A stretch of DNA of 64,000 nt, taken from assembly GCF_038502225.1 (NCBI RefSeq), contig NC_091303.1, positions 27,380,830 to 27,444,829 of the forward strand. The letters are read 5' to 3'. Numbering within the stretch: position 1 is the stretch's first letter; each line of letters opens with the position of its first letter. The notes below the pieces were generated by a model. The model had not been told where the DNA came from. It did no database searches and saw nothing but the letters and a program-made list of their open reading frames with translations. A program made the position numbers and the translations under genes. Positions 1-10,927 of this stretch are shown piece by piece. The DNA is from Cherax quadricarinatus. Taxonomy: Eukaryota; Arthropoda; Malacostraca; Decapoda; Parastacidae.

Positions 1-113
1 CCTAAAGATAGATTTACATACACAAAACAATGAACATGCAACATGACACTTACCTTTATTGAAGGCTGTTGTTGATGGATGGAGGACAGGGAGGAGGGGA
101 GAGGGAAGAGAGG

Positions 114-995
114 TTATTGTTTGGAAGGGGAATCCCCCTCCAGAAGGACTCTAGGTACCAAGTCCTTATCTGGGGTCACTTCCCTCCTTTGTTTTTTAAT
201 GCCACTAGGACCAGCTTGCGAGTCACTGGACCCGTCGCACAAAATATATGTCCAGATAGGTCTGTTTCTGGCATCTCTTTAAGATTTGCCTAAAATGGGA
301 CATGGCATTGTCACTGTAAAAGTTGCCAGCATGGATTGCAACAGCTTTCTCAGGGTGATGTTCCTCCACAAATGAATGCACTTTATTCCACATTGCACAA
401 ATCTCCTTAATCTTTGAAGAAGGCACCTTCTTTCTTCTCTCTTCCTCCTCCTCTGAAGCAATTTCTTGAGCTGTGGTCTGTTGCTGTTGCAGATGAAGCT
501 CTTGCAGCTCATCAGCGGTTAGCTCTTGATTGTGGTCCTCCACCAACTCTTCCACATCCTGGCCACTCACATCCAACCCCTTGGAATTCCCCAATGCCAC
601 AAATGATTGCACAACAGGTGTAGGGTCAACAGGGTCAGCCTCAAACCCTTCAAAATCCTTCTTTTGGACACAATCTGGCCACAATTTTTCCCATGCAGAG
701 GTCATCGTCCTGGAAGTCACTCCCTGCCAAGCCTTATCTATAAGGCTTATGCAATAGAAAATATTGAAGTGATTCCTCTAGAACTCTCTTAGGGTCAACT
801 CAGAGTCTGAGGTTATGTTAAAGCACCTTTGAAACATTGACTTGGTGTACAGTTTTTTGAAGTTTGCAATGATCTGCTGGTCCATGGGCTGGATGAGAGG
901 AGTAGTGTTAGGAGACAAGAACTTCACTGTTACAAAACTGAATTCCTTAGACAATTGGTCTTCCAAATCTGGAGGATGAGAAGGAGCACTGTCCA
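114..995 (-). pseudogene. Tigger transposase, C-terminal half (T1)
   Basis: The reading resumes at 995 with 'MDSAPSHPPDLEDQL', the counterpart of 'LDNAPGHPSDLAERL' in T2, followed by 'PPNTTPLLQPMDQQ'-like sequence, a signature of Tigger DDE domains. It continues into the acidic C-terminal tail. A frame change occurs between about 780 and 720. A one-base deletion near 237 converts the tail 'FVRQ.SSDSQAGPSG' to a stop, although the remaining tail is recognisable to the stop at 114-116. It is the other half of the reading frame at 6281-5379. Confidence 0.8.
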
Positions 996-1310
996 TTAAC
1001 CCTTAAACTGTATAAATGTAGATCTATGTTCACCTGTGTGGCGCTCCGAATATTTTGAAAAATAAAAAAAATGTTTTTTTTGTTTTTAAATTAACCCTTT
1101 CAGGGTTTCAGCCATACTAGTACGGCTTATGCGCCAGTGTCCATGACATACTAGTACGCATAAATTCTAGCGCCTTCAAATCTCGCGGGAAAAGGCTGGT
1201 AGGTCTAGGTGTGAGAGAATGGGTGTGTGTGGTCGGTGTGTGCAGTAGAAAAAAAATCTGGGGCCCAGTGGCGCATTGTGGGAATGCCATTTTAGTAGAC
1301 GTTGTTCGCC

Positions 1311-3532
1311 ATGCCTCGCGTTAAGAAGCTCCTCACTCCTCGGTGAATTGGGACACTTTTGTTCCCCATTGACAGTTCTAATACAGATGGAAGTGCCAGT
1401 GAAGATGGGTTTCAAGGTTTTGGTGAGGTTTTGACCAAAACTAATGACCATAATATCAGTAATAGTGAGGAAAACCCAGACGACCCTCAGCCTTCCACCT
1501 CTGCTGCTGGGCCGTCTTGTTCATGTTCAGTTGTACCAGAATCAAAGAGGAAACTCCTATTTTCCCAAATCCCAGAATCAGATGTGAGCATTGGAAATGA
1601 TAATGAATATGAATTACAAGCTCTTGAAACCAGTTCCAATAGTGATAGTGAAGTGGAATATTCTCCAGTGAAGCGTCAGTATATACGACGATATATGCGC
1701 TCTGGTAGTGTGCCATATGCTATTCCAAGGGGAAGGAGTACATCTCGGAGTACATCCCGTGGCTGTACAACAGGAACAGACAGTGAAAATGACGATGATA
1801 GTGTTGCAATCGGGATGGAAAATGTGCATGGTGGTGGTAGTGGTGGTGCCGGCAGTGAGGCACCAGCAGTGGGCCATGCTGCCACCCACGCCGCTGCCTC
1901 AGCTGATCTACAACAAAGGCCATCATCCCCCACCCACCCACCACACCATCCTCCACAACCACAACCGCAACCTCTACAACCACAACCACCTGTCATTGTC
2001 CAGTACCCACCAGCAGACCGCACCTGGGATTGGCAGGAAGCTGTCAATTTTGTTCCAAATCCCCACCAGTTTGATGAAAGCCAAAGTGGAATACAGCCAT
2101 GTTGTACACAGGGGAACAATGCCACTGAACTGGAATGTTTCGAGTTATTCTTTGACCAACCCCGATGAAAATTATTGTCAGTGAAAGCAACAGATAATAC
2201 AAGTACACCATGGCAAACACAATACTTTCACCAAGCTCACGGCTACACAGGTGGAAGGAGACAACTGTGGCTGAGATGTATCTTTTCTTTGCCACAATAG
2301 TGCTTATGCCACATGTGTATAAGCACAGTTTGAAATCATACTGGTCAACAGACCGCCTGATTGCAACCCCAGGTTTCAGTGATATAATGGGAGTGAATCG
2401 ATTTATGCTACTATTACGTATGCTTCACTTCTCAGACAAAACCAGGCCTGACAGAAATGACAGGTTATATAAGATTAGGAATGCGTTTGTGTATCTGAAA
2501 GAGAAATTCAACATGTATTTTTATCCCTTCAGGAAGCTTGTAATTGACGAGTCTTTGATTCTGTTCAAAGGAAGACTCGCTTTCAAGCAGTACATACAAA
2601 GCAAGAGGAAACGCTTCGGTATAAAGTTGTTTGTGCCTTGTGATTGTTACAGTGGTCTTGTAATGGATATTATTGTATACACTGGAAGTTATACATTGCA
2701 AAATACCAGGAAGTTATTGGGCATCTCTGGTGATGTGGTTAGAACAATGATAGAACCATACCTTGGTAAGGGGCATACATTATATACTGATAACTGGTAC
2801 ACAAGCCCCTCACTCAGTGATTTTTTGCGAGTGAACATGACAGGTGTGTGGCAGAGTGCGTGCAAATTGTAAACATATGCCCAGGTTTGACGCTGGCACT
2901 CGTAGAGGTGAGGTGCAGGCGTTTGCTGCCAATGACATTATGGCATTTCAGTGGCATGACAAACGAGATGTCACACTGTTGTCATCAGTTCACCCTAACG
3001 AAATTCACAAACACTGGCAGGCAGCATAGAAAAAGCAATGAACCTGCAGCTGTGATTGATTACACCCTCAATATGCGCTCACTGGACAAATGTGACATGC
3101 AGATTGAGTTTGCTGATTGTGTTCGCAAGAGTTATAAGTGGTACATAAAACTCTTTTTCCATCTTCTGGACATTTCCATGCTCAATGCTTATAATATGTA
3201 TAAGATGAGGACCAGAAACAAACCATCATATGCCGAATTTTGTTTGTCTATCATCAGACAAATAGTATTCAAGTACCAAGGAACAACACCTACAATAGAA
3301 AACCACCCACTAAATTATCAACAACTACCTTCTCATCTGAAGCATGGTGATCACTTCCTAATACAACTGCCTGCTACTGCTTTGAAAAAAAAGGCTCAGA
3401 AGAGGTGTTTTGTCTGTGCACATACAAAAAAAAAAAAAAAGCCCACAACAATGCAGAGACACTCCACAATGCAGTGAGGAGTGTAAAACACCACTGCGCA
3501 TGACACCATGTTTCAAAGACTTCCACCTGTAC
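1311..3532 (+). pseudogene. piggyBac-family transposase, inactivated (P1)
   Basis: It can be followed along its whole length against the intact copy at 27925-30162. The ATG at 1311 starts MPRVKKLLTPR, then a TGA at 1344 replaces an Arg codon. An acidic Ser-rich N-terminal region follows, then a one-base loss near 2160 ends that frame ('FFDQPR'). The catalytic domain resumes at 2210 with 'VIDESLILFKG' and 'YTDNWYTSPSLSDFL'. It shifts again near 2845-2870 and shows 'DKCDMQIEFADCVRKSYKWY' in the third segment. The C-terminal cysteine-rich region is degraded, with an A-run at 3424-3439. There are at least one stop and three frameshifts. Confidence 0.88.
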
Positions 3533-4029
3533 ATCCATCTGTCTGTCTATTGATCTGTCTCTGCCTAGCTCTGTTTATCTATCTGTCTAGTTCAGCTTAT
3601 CTGCCTTTCTGTCTTCTGTGTGTGGTCATGTTTATTTATGTCTTATACCTACAAACTCTGTATAGCACTTGGCCTGGAATTTTTGGGTTATCCTAAGTAA
3701 TTTACATATGTATAATAACTGCATTTATGAGTACATGTGAGAGACAGAGATAGACAAGAGATATAGACAGAGAGATACAGACCGAGACAGCCAAAGCCAG
3801 CCGAATACATTACAATATAAAAAAGAAGGAACACTGCAGTAGGCCTACTGGCCCATGCAAGACAGGTCCATGTCACCCCCCCCTGCTTAGACCAATGACT
3901 CACCAAGTCAGGTCACATCCACTGAAAGAAGGAGCACGGTGTCTGACCTAGTAGCACAAGTTTGTCAGGTCTAACTCACACCCACCCACACCCACTCATG
4001 CATTTATCTAATCTATTTTTACTTTCTTC
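3533..4029. repeat. unclassified interspersed-repeat sequence
   Basis: There is no gene here. It holds CTGTCTGT-rich simple sequence (3536-3615), a block around GGGTTATCCTAAGTAATTTACA (3686-3707) that recurs at about 13730-13752, AGAGACAGA-rich sequence and a 'GTAGGCCTACTGGCCCATGC' block. The recurrence next to two separate piggyBac relics shows it is repetitive. The family is not identified. Confidence 0.5.
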
Positions 4030-5097
4030 TTAACCCTTTCAGGGTCGGTGTCATACTAGTATGGCTTGCACACCAGGGTTGGTGCTGTACTAGTACGCGT
4101 AAATTCTAGCGCCTTCAAATCTAGCGAGAAAGCTCGTAGGCTTTCACATGAAAGAATGGGTCTGTGTGGTCAGTGTGCACAGTATAAAAAATCCTGCGGC
4201 ACACAGTGCATAATGAGAAAAAAAAAATTTGTGTTTTCCGTTCAAAACAGCGACTTTGAAGTGTATTTTTGTATGGTAATTATGGTTGTATTCTCATTTT
4301 CTTGGTCTCATTTTACAGAATGGAAAACATATTACAGAAATTGAGATGATTTTGATTGGTTTCACAAGGAAAAGTACCTTGAAATTGAGCTCAAAGTAGC
4401 AGAAATGTTCAATTTTTGCCAATGTTCAAAAGTAAACAAATCATGCCACACGTCCAATACATGCCAACTGGTGAGTCTAATATTCTTTCACAAGTGCGCT
4501 GATATTATTTATACGATTTTTACACTAATGCAGTAATCTGCATAACAGTAAATCCTCTATTTTTAGTGAGAATAAAAATTCAAAGTGGAAAGTAATAGAA
4601 ATGTAAGAGGGGCCTGGAGATATAACTAATGAACAGAGAAAATGTTATTTTAGTGCCAGGAATGTCTGTGTTGTTTATTATGGACCCTATTTTGAAATTG
4701 GCATTTGAAATTTGCGTGAAATTGGCAAAATTGCCAATTTCTGACCACTTTATTGGAAAACTGAAATCAGTAAATGGGTGGTTTCTTGTACTCATTTGAT
4801 AGAACAAATGGAATTCTAGCGAAATAGCTACAACTTTTGCCGACTGGTACATTGGAACTGGCCGAAAATAGGTCTCAAATTGGGCGAAATCGCCGATGCA
4901 TAAACATCGTCAAGACCGCTAACTTCGCAAGAGCATATTTCTGTAAGTTTTCCAGCAAATTTCATACTTTTGGTGTCATTGTGATTGGGAAAAGATTCTC
5001 TATCATTTCATAAGAAAAAATAATTTTTTTTTTTTCAAAAAATTTTCGATCCTGAGAACAAGTTTAGGAAGGGGATCCTCGACCCTGAAAGGGTTAA
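4030..5097 (+). mobile_element. piggyBac-type MITE M1 (about 1.07 kb)
   Basis: TTAA lies at 4030-4033 and 5094-5097. The ends are inverted (TTAACCCTTTCAGGGTC and GACCCTGAAAGGGTTAA). Paired palindromes lie at 4052-4063 and 4086-4097. No transposase is present. On the minus strand a roughly 90-codon frame (4852-4580) is shared with three other copies of this MITE family; see the finding on that frame. Confidence 0.85.
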
Positions 5098-5378
5098 AAA
5101 TGTGAGTGATAATATGACATGACATCAATGAATCCCTGGTGTTTGCCACGCTATTTGCTCTAGCTGGCGCTCAACTGAACTGGTGCTCCCACAAGGTACT
5201 AAGTGGTTCCTGATGTTTTTCATACTGCGCACACTGAGTGCACAGACCCATTCTTTCATGTCTAGGCGACTCAGGCCTATCGCACCAAATTTGAAGGAAT
5301 GAAAAATAAAACGCTGAACTACGTTCGGAGCCCCCCGCATGTGAACATAGATCTACGTGTGGACAGTTTAAAGGTTAA

Positions 5379-6281
5379 CAGGAGGCACTGGAGTGGCAGT
5401 TTATTATCCAGGAGGTATTTCTCCACACTCGGGCCAAACACTTCATTGAACCATTCCAGGAAAATTTCCCTAGTGACCCATGCCTTACTGTTAGCCTTCC
5501 ACATCACACACAATTTACTCTTGACAACACTGTTTTTCTTGAACACTCTGGGATTTTCAGAGTGATACACCAGTAAAGACTTCACTTTGAAATCCCCACT
5601 AGCATTACCACACAACAAGAGAGTTAGCCTGTCTTTTATAGGCTTGTGTCATGGGAGTGCCTTTTCTTCCTGTGTGATGTAGGTCCTCTTTGGCATTTTC
5701 TTCAAAAACAGGCCTGTTTCGTCACAATTGAACACTTGTTGGGGTTGGAATTTTTCAGCCTCTACAAAGTCTTTGAATTCCCGCATGAATTTTTCAGCTG
5801 TATATTTGTGTGAACTGGCACCCTCACCATACCTTACAATGCTGTATGCCACTTTGCTTCTTGAATTTTTCGAGCCAGCCTTTGATGGCCTTAAATTCAC
5901 CAACATTAACACTTGTTTCAGGCAGTTTCTTTATGAGATTGTCATGCAACTGCCTTGCCTTTTCACAAATTGTCGACTGCACAACACTATCTCCTGCTAA
6001 CTCTTTCTCTCTGATCCACACCAACAACAATTTCTCCACTTCTTCAAAGGTCTGGGATCTCTGGTTATCGCATTCACCCCTTTCGCAACATCAGCTTCCA
6101 TGATTTCTTTTCTCTTTACCACAATGGAGCTGATGGTTGATGGCGCCTTCCCATACATCCTGCCGAGTTCAGCAATGCGTATGCCACTATCGTATTTTCG
6201 GTCGATTTCTTTTTTCATTTCTACGGTGTTCCTCACTTTCTTTACCAAAGGACTGGCACTAGGAGCTTTCTTTGGGGCCAT
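5379..6281 (-). pseudogene. Tigger transposase, N-terminal half (T1)
   Basis: The minus-strand reading starts MAPKKAPSASPLVKKVR, the same start as the T2 and T3 copies. It covers the psq-type HTH ('MKKEIDRKYDSG..IAELGRMYG'), the CENPB-type HTH region ('LLLVWIREKELAGDSV'), the spacer 'FKAIKGWLEKFKKQSGI' and the first part of the DDE domain ('VFNCDETGLF', where the Asp of CDET is the first catalytic acid). Frameshifts near 6030, 5860 and 5640 break it into four overlapping frames. It ends in 'QCLLL' at 5379, where the TTAA of the piggyBac-type insertion interrupts the second catalytic segment. It cannot make a functional protein. Confidence 0.85.
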
Positions 6282-6810
6282 GGTGGCTTATTTAGCAGTC
6301 ACACAATAAGCAAGTGCCAAAAAAATGGATTTTTATTACGAAATGTTACGTATGACCTTGCAGGATATGTTTACTCACCGAGAAACAACGTGACACTGCC
6401 TGAGATACGTGTGGGAGGCGGCTTTGTCTGCATGCTGGGCACTGGACAGGTTCCATACCACTGACGAAAATGAAGGAAACCGACAAAAACGGAACCAATA
6501 TTTTTATGAAAAAAAAAAGTCGGTGAAAATGGAAATCAGCGATACCGGAGGTCGACGAAAAGGGAGGGTCCACTGTACTTCCTCCTATTCACCCCAAATT
6601 TGCATGTTCCTCTGAATCAACAAACATTATTTTGCTCCATTCTTCCTACATGACCAAATTACCTTATTAAATGTTCTGCTCTATGAATAATAAATTTCAT
6701 AATACCATGCTGCATTCTAATTTCTTTTTACGTTCTCTGCATACTATGTATGCATACTGGTTGGGATTTCAGTCACAAGCCAGTTAAAAAAAAATTTAAA
6801 CATATTATGT

Positions 6811-7837
6811 TGTTGTTGTTGTTGTTTGTCCGTCGATTCGATGAGGACCATCTAGTCATCCTGGGGTCGAAGTTGGTGGGTACGCAGATGACTTGTCAAG
6901 CCAATCCGTGCACGAAACGTTCTCTGGCAGTGTGGACAGGGAAGGGTGGCGGCATCGAGGGGTCTGATGGCTCTGGTCTTCCTCGCCTGCCTGCGCTGCT
7001 CAGCTAGTGAGATTCTGCTTGCCTTGCAGGATGTTGCCCCTTTCTGGACAACTGCTCGCCAGTCATTCCTGTCCTGAGCTATCAGCTCCCACATGGTGTG
7101 GTTGATGTTGAAAGCTTTCAGAGCAGTCTTAAGGGTGTCCTTGTAGCGCTTCTTTTGGTCTCCTTGAGAACGCTTTCCATGCTGCAGTTCGCCAAACAAG
7201 AGCTTCTTTGGCAGCCGGTGGTCTGGCATGCGAGCAACGTGACCTGCCCAGCGAAGCTGTGTCTGCATTAGGATGGTGTAGATGCTAGGCAGGCCAGCTG
7301 TAGTCAGCACTTCTGTGTCTGGGATCTTATCTTGCCATTTGATGCCGAGAATTTTTCTGAGCCATGTGGTGTGAAAGGGGTTCAACTTTCTGGCGTGATG
7401 TTTGTAGACAGTCCAGGTTTTGCAGCCATAGAGAAGTGTGGTGAGGACTATGGCTCTGTACACCTTGATCTTGGTGCTTGTGGTGATGCCTCTTCGGTTC
7501 CATACATTCTTGTGGAGCCTGCCGAAGGTGGCACTGGCTTTGGCAAGTCTGGCATTCACCTCATCATCGATGTCAACGTTTCTGGAAAGGGTACTGCCGA
7601 GGTAGGTGAATTTGTCTACGGCGTTCAGTCGCTGCCCGTTGATGGTGATGTTTGTCTCAACATACGTCTTTCCCGGAGCAGGCTGGTGCATCACTTCAGT
7701 CTTCGTTGTACTGATTGTCAGCCCGAAGTTGTTGCAGGCGTCAGAGAACTTGTCAACACTGTGCCGCATGGCGGCTTCTGAAGCAGCATTGAGGGCGCAG
7801 TCATCAGCAAATAGCAGGTCACTGACCTGCTATTTGC
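6811..7837 (-). mobile_element. 5'-truncated non-LTR retrotransposon with target-site duplication
   Basis: The 12-bp repeat AACATATTATGT occurs at 6799-6810 and 7838-7849 and brackets the insert. The 3' end (left, minus strand) is a short (CAA)n tail, seen as TTGTTGTTGTTG at 6811-6825. At the truncated 5' end there is a 14-bp perfect inverted repeat with a 3-bp spacer (7807-7820 and 7824-7837). The coding part is the end of a reverse transcriptase. Confidence 0.85.
6852..7827 (-). pseudogene. LINE reverse transcriptase, C-terminal part with terminal zinc finger
   Basis: The minus-strand frame is open from about 7827. It begins at the catalytic 'LLFADDCALNA' segment, the FADD form of the RT active site, then 'TKTEVMHQP', 'FTYLGSTLS', 'LLYGCKTWTVYKHH' and 'RWAGHVARM', all standard for RTE/Jockey-type LINE C-termini. 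It ends with a C2H2-like finger, 'CPHCQRTFRARIGLTSHLRTH'-type, split as CPHC then HLRTH. The palm domain upstream of FADD is missing because the copy is 5' truncated, so it is non-functional despite a clean 305-codon frame from the internal ATG at 7769. It is a different LINE family from the 32-38 kb copies. Confidence 0.85.
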
Positions 7838-7849
7838 AACATATTATGT

Positions 7850-8510
7850 ACAGTCCACAGGTATCCCCTCCTGCTTAGAGACAGGACACTTTCTACCTGT
7901 TGTGATGAAGGAAGTAGAGTAAAATACTTCTTGTTGTGTCCCCTAAAATGTAAGGGAATTTTTTAAACACAATGCCCATCTCCCACTGTGACAAAGTGAT
8001 TGAAATCTGAAGAAAAAAACTGTCTTTTTACATTTCATAATTTGTATAGGAGGAGGGGGTTACTAGCCCCTAGCTTCCGGAATTTTAGTTGCCCCTTACA
8101 ACATACATAGCTCATGGTGGAAGGATTTTTCCACTTAAAGTAAGGGATTTTTTTTAACACATATGCCATTTCCCACACTTTCATCATCATTCACTCTATC
8201 ACTGTCTTGTCAGAGGTGTGCTTATACTACAGTTAAGAAACTGCAACATCAACACTCCTCCTTCAGAATGCAGGCACTGTACTTCCCACCTCAAGAACTT
8301 AAGTCCAGCTTGCCGGTTTCCCTGAATCCCTTCAGCACGTCAAGTCATAAAAACCATTTGTCTCCATTCGCTCTTATCTAACACGCTCACACACACTTCC
8401 TAGAAGTCCAGGCCCCTCACACACAAAAACCTCCCTTATCCCCTCACTACAATCTTTCCTAGGCCAACCCCTACCCTACCCTCCTTCCACTACAGATTTA
8501 TACATTTTCC
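7850..8510 (-). repeat. degraded 3' fragments of the RTE-like LINE family A
   Basis: At 8150-8510 the minus strand matches the 3' end of the LINE at 34929-37020: the 'CATTCACTCTATCACTGT', 'GCAGGCACTGTACTTCCCA' and 'CCGGTTTCCCTGAATCCCTTC' blocks, then the complement of the C-terminal RT codons. Sequence at 7980-8010 ('TCCCACTGTGACAAAGTGAT') is another diverged copy of the same tail. The block at 8055-8100 (GGTTACTAGCCCC, CTTCCGG) recurs at 32170-32205 just before the LINE endonuclease and looks like LINE 5' leader. There is no open frame. Confidence 0.6.
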
Positions 8511-8704
8511 AAGTTAAAAAAAATTAGAGTTGAGACTATGCAGATTTTGAGGTAAAATAACAAAACAGCAGAGCCTTTATTCAAATAATGGCTGAGAGCA
8601 CCTAATCAATACATCGGTTTGCCTTCACACCAAACAACAGCAACAACAATAGAGAGAAATTGGATTAAAGGGATTGATAAACAGAAGGAAAAACTAAAAC
8701 CCGG

Positions 8705-9728
8705 GTAGACAAATTGAAAAATAAGCAACTGGGATTGATGGGATCAAAACAGAGAAGTTAAAAGCAGGTGGAGATATAATTTTGGAGTGGTTGGTGCAGT
8801 TGTTCAATAAATGTATGAAGGGGGAACGTACGCTGGGATTAGCAGTGTGCATAACTCCTTTGTATAAAGGAAGAGAGGATAAAAGAGAGTTTAAGAGTTA
8901 AGTATACTAATAAAGTATTTGGTAGTGTTATTACTTAAAGAATTAAGGGTAAGACAGAAAGCAGGCTTGAAGACGAACAAGGAGGTTTTAAGAATGGTAG
9001 GGGATGTGTAGACCAAGTGTTTACATTGAAACATAAATAAGTGAACAACATTTAGATAAAGGAAAGGAATTTTTCATTGCATTTATGGACTTTAAAAAGT
9101 GATATGATAGGGTGGAGAGGGAAGCAATGTGGAAGATATTGCAAGTGTATGGAATATGTGGTAGGTAACTTAAAGCAGTAAAGAGATTTTATGGGGATAG
9201 TGAGGCTCAGATTAGAGTATGTAGGAGAGGGAGTGGGAGATTATTTTCTAGTAAAAGCAGGCCTTAGACAGGGATGCATGATGTCACTGTGGTTGTTTAA
9301 CATACTAACAGATGGGGTTGCAAAGAAAGTGAATATGTACTAGGGTGTTGGGGAGAGGTTTGGGGTTAAAAGACAAAGAATCTAATATGAAGTGGGAGCT
9401 GTCAGAATTGCTGTTTGCCAGTGTTTTTGTGAGATTCTGAAGAGAAGCTGTAAAGGTTGGTAGATGAATTTAGGAGGATATGTAAATGGAAATTAGAGGT
9501 GAACACGGGAAAGAACAAGGTAACGAGTAACAAAAAATTAAGTAATGCAAGAGTGGATATTAGATTGGAAGAAGGAAGTATGGAGGAAGTGAATGTGTTC
9601 AGATATTTGGGAGTGGACTTGTTGGTAGATGGGTCTACGAAAGATAAGGTGAACCATGGAACTGATGAGGAAAAAAAAAGGTGGTTGGTGCACTAAGGCA
9701 TCTGTGGAGACAAAGAACCTTGTCCATA
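8705..9728 (+). mobile_element. RTE-like LINE family A, degenerate RT region (left part)
   Basis: The DNA follows the LINE at 35200-36200: 'TAAATGTATGAAGGGGGAACG', 'GACGAACAAGGAGGTTTTAAGA', 'TTTATGGACTTTAAAAAGTG' (motif A region), 'CAGGGATGCATGATGTCACT'. The only sizeable residual frame is 9457-9696 ('MVDEFRRICKWKLEVNTGKN..VFRYLGVDLLVDGS'). Frameshifts and stops are frequent and the FADD box is lost. It is interrupted after 9728 by a palindromic unit and resumes at about 10337. Confidence 0.75.
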
Positions 9729-9730
9729 AA

Positions 9731-10317
9731 GAAGAATGAGACACTTGTGCAACATTTGGGGATCTTTATTGAGGAAACATTTTGCCAGTCAGTGGCTTCT
9801 TCAATCCAATATAAAGAAGAAGAATGGTAGAAAAATAGGAGGAAATTGAGGTAATCAGTCCCTCAGTTTGGAATTGATGTGTTCAGTCCATCAGCCTTGA
9901 AGAAAGTAGAGCATGTGCTCAGAGAGGTGGCTTATATACTGCAGTCAGGTGAGTTGAAGCAGGAGGAGGCAGAGTCATAATGAAAGTATCCACTAGAGTA
10001 AGTAGGTAACATCCACAGGTTAGACAAGCATTAACCTACTTACACTAATGGATATTTCCACTGTGACTCCACTGCCTCCTGCTTCAACTCACCTGACTGA
10101 AGTATATAAGCCACTTCTTTGAGCATATGCTGTACTTTCTTCAAGACTGATGGACTGAACATACTGATTCCAGGCTGAGGAATTGGTGTGTTCAGTTTCC
10201 TCCCCTTTTTCTACCATTCTTCTCTGTACTGGATTGAAGAAGCCACTGGCTGGCGAAATGTTTCCTCAGTAAAGATTCCCAAATGTTGTACAAGTGTCTC
10301 ACTCTTCAATTTGTCAG
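9731..10317. mobile_element. palindromic Penelope-like unit (inverted arms) inserted in LINE
   Basis: Left arm about 9731-9995 and right arm about 10045-10317 are inverted, imperfect copies: GAATGAGACACTTGTGCAAC at left against GTTGTACAAGTGTCTCACTC at right, and TTGAAGCAGGAGGAGGCAGAG against CTGCCTCCTGCTTCAA. The centre contains GTAGGTAACATCC...CATTAACCTAC. Each arm ends in a 'GAAGAAGCC..GGCGAAA' hairpin followed by AATGTTTCCTCAGTAAAGAT. LINE sequence flanks both sides. Assignment to Penelope-like elements is inferred from the hammerhead-like end, because no RT is present. Confidence 0.6.
10234..10260 (+). ncRNA. hammerhead-ribozyme-like motif, right arm (candidate)
   Basis: It reads TTGAAGA, then the hairpin GCCA (10242-10245)/TGGC (10251-10254), then GAAA (10255-10258). 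This matches the CUGANGA - stem II - GAAA order of hammerhead cores, apart from the first base (U for C) and an extra A before the stem. The inverted partner is at 9778-9804 on the minus strand. A second family at 15900-15926 keeps the hairpin with different bases. Activity is not shown. Confidence 0.35.
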
Positions 10318-10336
10318 TTTTTTAAACCAAATCATT

Positions 10337-10723
10337 TATCACTCTTATCCATGGAGGCAAAAAGGAAAATGTACCAGAGTACAGTGGTACCAACACTCTT
10401 ATATGAGTGTGAAGCATGGTTTTTAAAACATTGCAGCGAGAAGGAGGCTGGAGGCAGAGATGTCATGTTTGAGGGCGGCGTGTGGAGGGTGTATAAATCT
10501 GTGATAGAAAGGAGGAGGGATAGGGTTGTCCTAAGAAAGGTTGGAAGGAGGTAAAAAAGGTTTTGTATATGAGGGGCTTGGACATCCAACTAGTGTGGGC
10601 ATCTGAGCTATAATGTCAGCAAGGCTCTGGTAACACAGTGATAGAGTGATGGTGAATGTGTTACTTCTTTGTCAGGTTACCCTACCTCGGTGGGAGACAG
10701 CCTGTGTGTTAAAAAAAAAAAAC
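10337..10723 (+). mobile_element. RTE-like LINE family A, 3' part after the palindromic insertion
   Basis: It continues the LINE from 9728: 'CCATGGAGGCAAAAAGGAAAA', then 'VVPTLLYECEAWFLKHC' (from 10375), 'VWRVYKSVIERRRDR' and 'GRR'. The non-coding 3' end is TACCCTACCTCGGTGGGAGA and the (A)n tail ends at about 10723. The reading frame is broken and non-functional. Confidence 0.75.
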
Positions 10724-10927
10724 TGCAATGTCACTTGTTTTGCTATCACTATAATTGTTCCTAAAATAAGTTTTTGTCAGTCATCACAGCAAGACTACCC
10801 TTGTTCTTGTCTTTTCTTGAGTCTTTTTTTATTACTACTTGTCAGCTGTTGCTACAATTTCACACATTCAAAATTCAGTGAATATTATATGCAAAACATG
10901 AACAAATGCATATACAGTATCACATAC

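Larger units (their letters stand above)
1091..4029 (+). mobile_element. piggyBac-like transposon P1, decayed autonomous copy
   Basis: The left end is TTAACCCTTTCAGGG at 1091, followed by the paired palindromes (1113-1124, 1147-1158) seen in every family member here. The leader GCATTGTGGGAATGCC precedes the ATG at 1311. A transposase relic covers 1311 to about 3532. No right inverted end is visible before the next TTAA element at 4030, so the right terminus is either lost or is the one at 5097. Confidence 0.7.
996..5378. mobile_element. piggyBac-type non-autonomous element (outer shell) inside T1
   Basis: It is flanked by TTAA at 996-999 and 5375-5378. The two ends are inverted copies over about 55 bp: TTAACCCTTAAACTGT at the left, the complement of ACAGTTTAAAGGTTAA at the right, then a shared GTAGATCTATGTTCAC block and GCTCCGAA. 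Only 996-1090 and 5098-5378 belong to this element. The rest is a further TTAA-bounded insertion. Removing the insertion rejoins the T1 transposase frame, so the element entered the Tigger copy. Confidence 0.8.
1..6575 (-). mobile_element. Tigger/pogo DNA transposon T1, split by a piggyBac-type insertion
   Basis: The 5' terminus is the inverted CAGTGGACCC end at 6575, followed by TA, the Tc1/mariner-superfamily target. The 3' terminus lies left of the window. Transposase pieces on the minus strand occupy 6281-5379 and 995-114. The break between them is a precise TTAA, and TTAA-flanked foreign DNA fills 996-5378. A polyadenylation-like AATAAA on the minus strand sits at about 56-62. Identification rests on similarity to the better-preserved T2 and T3 copies in this window and on the known TIGD1-like family layout: psq-type HTH, CENPB-type HTH, then DDE. 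Confidence 0.85.

Noticed and set aside
1676..2125. Minus-strand Cys/Gly-rich open frame of 149 codons
   Set aside because: Antisense of the Pro/Gln-rich part of the P1 transposase relic.
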